Shown: positions 59,831-64,000 of the stretch, piece after piece
How positions within the stretch are numbered: the first letter of the stretch is position 1
How the letters are laid out: the number at the start of each line of letters is the position of its first letter
Source: Kalmusia sp. IMI 367209
Lineage: Eukaryota; Ascomycota; Dothideomycetes; Pleosporales; Didymosphaeriaceae
Length of the DNA: 64,000 nucleotides
Assembly (NCBI GenBank): GCA_027946365.1
Contig: JAPEUQ010000001.1
Location: 930,001-994,000, forward strand
Reading direction: 5' to 3'
Notes under the pieces: generated by a model
Told to the model about the DNA's origin: nothing
Database searches by the model: none
What the model saw: only the letters and a program-made list of their open reading frames with translations
Translations under genes and position numbers: made by a program

Positions 59831-61570
59831 TCATGGCGAAACTGACCTCGGCCTAAACCTAGTGTTAAAATCCATCTGTCGTACGAACCACGCATTATGT
59901 GTCTTCCACTCCGCATCTGGATGCTCAAGCTCAATCTGCATCTCTGTTAGTATAGACTCCAGTCACATAGGTTTTTACTATGACTCACCTCGAATCTCCT
60001 CAAGAAGCTCGGCACCAACTTATATACCTCCAACAAGCTAACGTTCTTCCCAATGCAGGTCCTCGCGCCAGCGCCAAACTGGAACATCGTAGCTTTCATC
60101 TCCTTTAACTTATGCGGACCCGCCTCAATCCATCTCTCAGGGCGGAAGGCATCCACGTCTGAGCCAAAGACTTCAGGGCGACGATGAAGAGCCCAGGGAT
60201 TGCAGCCGACTATCGTACCGCCTGGGATGAACTCCCCGAGAATATCCATACCCTGCGGCGGAACGATGCGCTCGAGAATTAGACCAGCTGCAGGATGCAT
60301 GCGGAATGATTCTTGAATCACGGCATCAAGGTAAGGTAGCTTTTGCGATTCGGACCACGAGACTGTCTTGTCTGGTCTCGACTCAACAGTGCCGTCAGCG
60401 ACAGCGTCGTCCAGCTCTTGCATCAACTTGGTGTACACTGCTGGGTGTTTGAGCAGGAAATAGAAGACACTTGAAAGAGAAATAGCCGTTGTCTCTGAGC
60501 CGGCAAATACCATGGAAGTGCAGGATGACAGGATGCGGGTGTCGTCCATGAATTCAGGGTGATCGTGAGCCGCCTGTGCAAACTTTGACAGGAGATCGAC
60601 TCCACGCGGATTTGCTTCGTTCTCAGGAAGACCATAGGTCTTGATCTTCTGGATTTGGCCTGCGCGCTCATTGGAGCGAGTTTGTGCGAATAGAGTGACC
60701 GGGAAGACCGTCTTGCTCAGCCCAATACGTTGAAAGAAAAGGGAAATAGGGTTCTTTTCCAAGAAAAGGTCTAGAATTGGCATTTGGCCAATCTGAGCCG
60801 CTGTTAGTATGAGGCATCTTGTATCCATGCAACTGACTTAGACTTACCGGACCTGCGTAGCTCAGAAACCCTTGCAGGAAAGCAATGATACCATCTACGT
60901 CTCTGTTCTCCTCAACAAATCCTAAGCGTTTACTCCAAGTCAAATCTCCGATGACGTCGAATGCAAAATATTGTAGCCATTGGCTGAAGTTGCAACTCTT
61001 GCCTGTGTTCGCATACATCTCCTGCGTCTTGTCTAGGAACACGCCAACGGTTGAGCTGACGAGCGGCTCATAATTGACAAGCGAACTCATAGCGAAGGCA
61101 CTGTTGACGCAACGGCGATATCTCGCGTGGTAGTCCTCGTCCACTGTCGAGAAGAGCGATTGAAGGCGGCGGCCCTTTGAGACGGCATTCTGAACAGGAT
61201 AAAAGTCGGACTGGATGTAGCATTAGGCATACTGTAGTCGGGGTGGGGTGAGACGTAAGCATACCTTGACCATACCCTTGTTCAAGCCATAGATGACCTT
61301 GATAGCCCTCGGATCCGCAAATGACAAGACGTTCGGCCCTAGTCTTACCACGTCTCCATGCTCGCGATGAAGCCTGAGGATAGTCCAATGGTGATGTCTC
61401 CCCCACACGTCCCAAAACCTCCACCAGTTCGTGTAACCCGCCAACCAGGGCCCCGGGTACTTATTCAAACCTTTCCAAAGTTTGTTGTTGAGCAACCATC
61501 CGAGCGTGAGCGAAGCGAGGACAAGCGGCCAGTACTGTACTAGCAGCGGTAACACCCCGTTGAGCAGCAT
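59831..61570 (-). CDS. cytochrome P450 monooxygenase, pisatin demethylase-like
   Basis: Exons on the minus strand 61570..61265, 61210..60848, 60792..59989, 59935..59831 (525 aa), introns of 53-55 bp, all phase 0. An N-terminal membrane anchor (LLVQYWPLVLASLTLGWLL) is followed by the proline-rich hinge YPGPWLAG, the I-helix AGSETTAIS, the K-helix ESFR, the PERW motif (DAFRPERW) and the haem loop FGAGARTCIGKN with the cysteine ligand. The VVRLGPNVLSFADPRAIKVI and DEDYHARYRRCVNSAFAM blocks resemble the fungal pisatin-demethylase/benzoate-hydroxylase side of the P450s. It would sit in the ER membrane and need P450 reductase. The substrate cannot be told; no polyketide or peptide synthase is nearby, so a stand-alone detoxification role is at least as likely as biosynthesis. 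Confidence 0.94.
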
Positions 61571-62803
61571 TGTGGCTAATGCTGAAGCAAAGTAGGAAAT
61601 TAACGAGGGAACGGCTTAGCTTTCATATCTGGCTGGCAGCGCCTGTATATGAAGGCGCAGCAGCCGTGCTGTACATCCTGATTGCCGCAAGCACTAGGTG
61701 ATACGCTCTCGATCGCACGGGACTTAGCATGTTGGTCGTGCCGGGAGCGCCGTGATGATGCGAGTCGGCAGTTGGAAATCAATCGTAGTGCAGCATCAGG
61801 TCAGCGGAGATAAAGTCCCACCAGTCCCCAAGAAGGGTCTGGGGGAGACTTGGCTCGTGAACTACTGTGAGCGCGGGGGCAGGTCCCACAATACCATCCT
61901 CCTCCGGGTTCTTTCCCATCGCGCTGCCATCTCGCGATGCGAGCCTACTCTCTTCATCTCGATCGCTTCATATAAATGGCGCTGATCCCTTGCTTACGCC
62001 TGGCGCTCCCCGGTTTTGTCTGGTGCCCGTTGTGGGATGGTTTTGCCTATCGCGATCCATCAGCGCTGACTCGGCTGCGCTGCACTTGTTGTCATTCATG
62101 AACGAGTGAAACCGAACTGCCGATTCAGAGGCTAAGCGCGTACGAGCAGATAGGAGTACGTTGTCGCCTTAGCAGGTAGTCGGCAGTTGGGCGATGGCTG
62201 CAAGAGGTCTAATTGCCGAGCCCCAACGGCTAAGTCACCCCGGATACGGAGCAGGTGCTACGAGGCAAAATCTACATTACATCATGCAAAGCTCCTTGAA
62301 CCGCCACTACTTCGAGCGACGTACCCCCTTTCCAGTATAGTTAAGCTTTCTTATCGAACTTGTGCCGGGCTCACTAAGGTGATCGTCTCTGTTTAAGCTT
62401 TCGGCAACTGCAATACCCCACGATACTTCCATTTTTGGACCCGGTATTCACTGCGTACCATCATCTCTCTGCGTGGGGATCACATGCAGAAAGTGACCAC
62501 CTTTGAAACGACGATTCAAACGCATATTCCCATGCCACCATCATGCGGGGCTCAGACAAATCGATAGATGAGCAAGGCCAGAGTCAACTATGAAAATTCC
62601 ATGAATGTTGCAAGAAGCCTTCTAGAAATCCCTTTAACGGTAGCCTACGCTTTACAGATACTTGCATGTTTGAACGTAGCAATGGTGAATTGTCCGTCTA
62701 TGTATCACTCACGTACACTGCAAATAGAGCTTTTCGTCGAGTCGCAATGCTAGGGCTACCAAGTACCCAATCTTCGACTGGAAAAATTAACTTGTTGGCA
62801 GCC
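61571..62803. other. intergenic, no gene seen
   Basis: 1.2 kb upstream of the P450 and downstream of the propeller gene. It has short ORFs only and contains the P450 promoter. Confidence 0.55.
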
Positions 62804-64000
62804 CTACACCAGCGCCTCTGGAAGCTCCCAAAAGCGCGCCGCGTGGTCATTGTCAAACCCACCAATCCACCCTCTCTCCTCCAGGATAAAAGTACGACCA
62901 AAGTTATCCCCTAGTATAAATTCGTCGCCTTCGTTGGGCCCCCAGCGATACTTCAGGTTAGTATCAAAGTCGTAGACCTCCAGACCAGCATTCACACGAT
63001 ACGCAAGCTTGCTCCCGCCTCCAAACCAAGCCACATCGTCAACCTCCCCCACGCCCGTGGTAGTTTCCTGCTGCCACGTTTGCACCACCTTGCCTTCATC
63101 CATAGAGTATACTTGTATCTGGGAATCCCCGCCTAAGGCAAGTAGCTTCCCGTCCGGACTCCACTCCACGGTGCGCACCCACAAAGGGAAACCGTCGATC
63201 ACAATAGGGGCTACCGTTAGATCATCCATGGCGTATATCCTTGCGGACCAAGCCCCAAGCGTTATGGCAAGGTATTTGTTGTCCGGCGAGAAGCGTACGA
63301 TCCAGCTCGGATTTATATCGGAAATGTCGAAATCTGTTAGAAAGGTCCCGTCCTCACCGTTCCACAACTTTCCGGTACCGTCGTAGGATGTCGTCGCTAT
63401 GTACTTGCCGTCGGAGGTCCAATCTACGCTTAGGACTGCGTCCGTATGGTTCGAGAGCGTGAGCTTGTACTCGGGATCCGTGAACGAGTAGATATAAACG
63501 TCTGGGTGCCAATCAACTGCAACGTAGCGTCCTCCATGTGTCACGAGTCGCGGCTCGAATGACGCGAGGGTACCATCGTGAGTGATGAGAGAAGAATTCG
63601 GTATCCCAGCTGCGGAGAGCTGGTACTGCGTCAAGCTGTAGACCCAGGAAGGTTCCAAGGTTTCGTTGGCCAGCAACAGGTAGTAGCCGCCATTTTCAGC
63701 CCCGACGACGCGTAGTTCATCACTCGGCCGAGGGATGTCGGTTACCGTTTCTCCAGATTGGAGATCTGTGATGCGCGTGTTTGTAGTATTGGACATTATG
63801 AGGAATTTCTCATCAGGGGTTACGGCGCCGGGGCCGGCTACCGTACGCGGATTTGGCGATGGCTGCGTGTATTTGACGACTTCGCTGCCCCAGGTCTTGG
63901 GGTAGCCTGAGGCCCATTCCGCCGTCTTGTTGTCTTTTTGCCAGTCGGGTAGAGTCGGATCTCGTGCTTCGATAGAGAAAGTAGCTTTCACGCTAGGTTT
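62804..64000 (-). CDS. WD40/beta-propeller protein, 5' partial
   Basis: Minus strand; the frame is open from the right window edge (64000) to the stop at 62804, about 398 residues visible, no intron. The visible part is repeated beta-propeller blades with WD40-like spacing: HTDAVLSVDWTSDGKYIATT then YDGTGKLWNGEDGT; INPSWIVRFSPDNKYLAI; PLWVRTVEWSPDGKLLALGG then SQIQVYSMDEGKVVQTW; and VDDVAWFGGGSKLAYRV. The N-terminus lies outside the window, so any signal peptide or fused domain is unseen. Likely a WD40 or quinoprotein-amine-dehydrogenase-like propeller of unknown role. Possible N-glycosylation sites (e.g. NTTNTR, NETLE) would fit a secreted form, which is only a guess. Confidence 0.82.
   Translation of the reverse strand, partial: KPSVKATFSIEARDPTLPDWQKDNKTAEWASGYPKTWGSEVVKYTQPSPNPRTVAGPGAVTPDEKFLIMSNTTNTRITDLQSGETVTDIPRPSDELRVVGAENGGYYLLLANETLEPSWVYSLTQYQLSAAGIPNSSLITHDGTLASFEPRLVTHGGRYVAVDWHPDVYIYSFTDPEYKLTLSNHTDAVLSVDWTSDGKYIATTSYDGTGKLWNGEDGTFLTDFDISDINPSWIVRFSPDNKYLAITLGAWSARIYAMDDLTVAPIVIDGFPLWVRTVEWSPDGKLLALGGDSQIQVYSMDEGKVVQTWQQETTTGVGEVDDVAWFGGGSKLAYRVNAGLEVYDFDTNLKYRWGPNEGDEFILGDNFGRTFILEERGWIGGFDNDHAARFWELPEALV

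Noticed and set aside
58163..61570. Secondary-metabolite cluster (P450 plus flavin protein)
   Set aside because: No polyketide synthase, peptide synthetase, terpene cyclase or cluster regulator is present; two adjacent enzymes are not enough.

Overview
The window is nuclear DNA of a filamentous ascomycete. Most genes carry short GT-AG introns of 44-75 bp, with CTAAC-type branch points just ahead of the acceptor. The families present (DUF3074, DUF6594, SAT4-type 7TM proteins, allantoate-type MFS carriers, GH47 mannosidase, fungal NOV-like ATPase, retropepsin-like proteins) are typical of Pezizomycotina. The overall look suggests Dothideomycetes, but that is an inference from protein resemblance. 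I rebuilt 24 protein-coding genes by joining exons by hand; the two at the window ends are partial. I recognised no tRNA, rRNA or CRISPR array.

Layout. 1-8.4 kb is compact housekeeping sequence: DUF3074/coiled-coil protein, FSH1-type hydrolase, SEA/GATOR2 subunit Mio/Sea4, and rRNA-processing factor Efg1. 9.7-13.7 kb holds a secreted GH47 alpha-mannosidase and a BBE-type FAD oxidoreductase. 13.7-18.7 kb is gene-free, with relics of a short dispersed repeat, and ends in the long promoter of a GPI-anchored Pro/Ser/Thr-rich wall protein (18.7-19.5 kb). 21.6-26.1 kb has a retropepsin-like/coiled-coil protein and a DUF6594 membrane protein. 29.1-33.4 kb has the cell-wall-integrity MAPKK (Mkk1/2 type) and cytosolic Phe-tRNA synthetase beta. 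33.5-46.1 kb is accessory in character: aldoxime dehydratase with a frameshift, a 1657-aa NO VEIN-like ATPase with a nuclease-like C-terminus, a small cysteine-rich secreted protein, and a divergent MFS transporter/2OG-oxygenase pair. 47.9-57.3 kb carries a 7TM protein, an amino-acid permease, the PP2A scaffold subunit, glutaredoxin and an LMBR1-family membrane protein. 58.2-64 kb has an FMN split-barrel protein, a P450 and a partial beta-propeller gene.

How the genes relate. Several gene pairs are tail-to-tail with only 90-220 bp between them (FSH1/Mio, FRS1/Oxd, NOV/small secreted protein, 7TM/permease). Several are head-to-head and could share promoters (Mio/Efg1, MFS/2OG oxygenase, permease/PP2A-A, glutaredoxin/LMBR1). 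Mio, PP2A-A, the amino-acid permease and Mkk are all nutrient or stress-signalling parts, but nothing in the sequence ties them into one system.

Main points for follow-up: the NOV-like gene, whose two unusually long introns each hold a copy of a dispersed motif (core TATCCTAGGGTAACTCGGCT); that motif family and a possible 545-bp inverted-repeat element; a glutaredoxin ORF open upstream of its ATG, with a mitochondrial-presequence-like extension; an in-frame stop inside EFG1; and two one-base excesses in G runs that break otherwise intact genes, which may be assembly errors.
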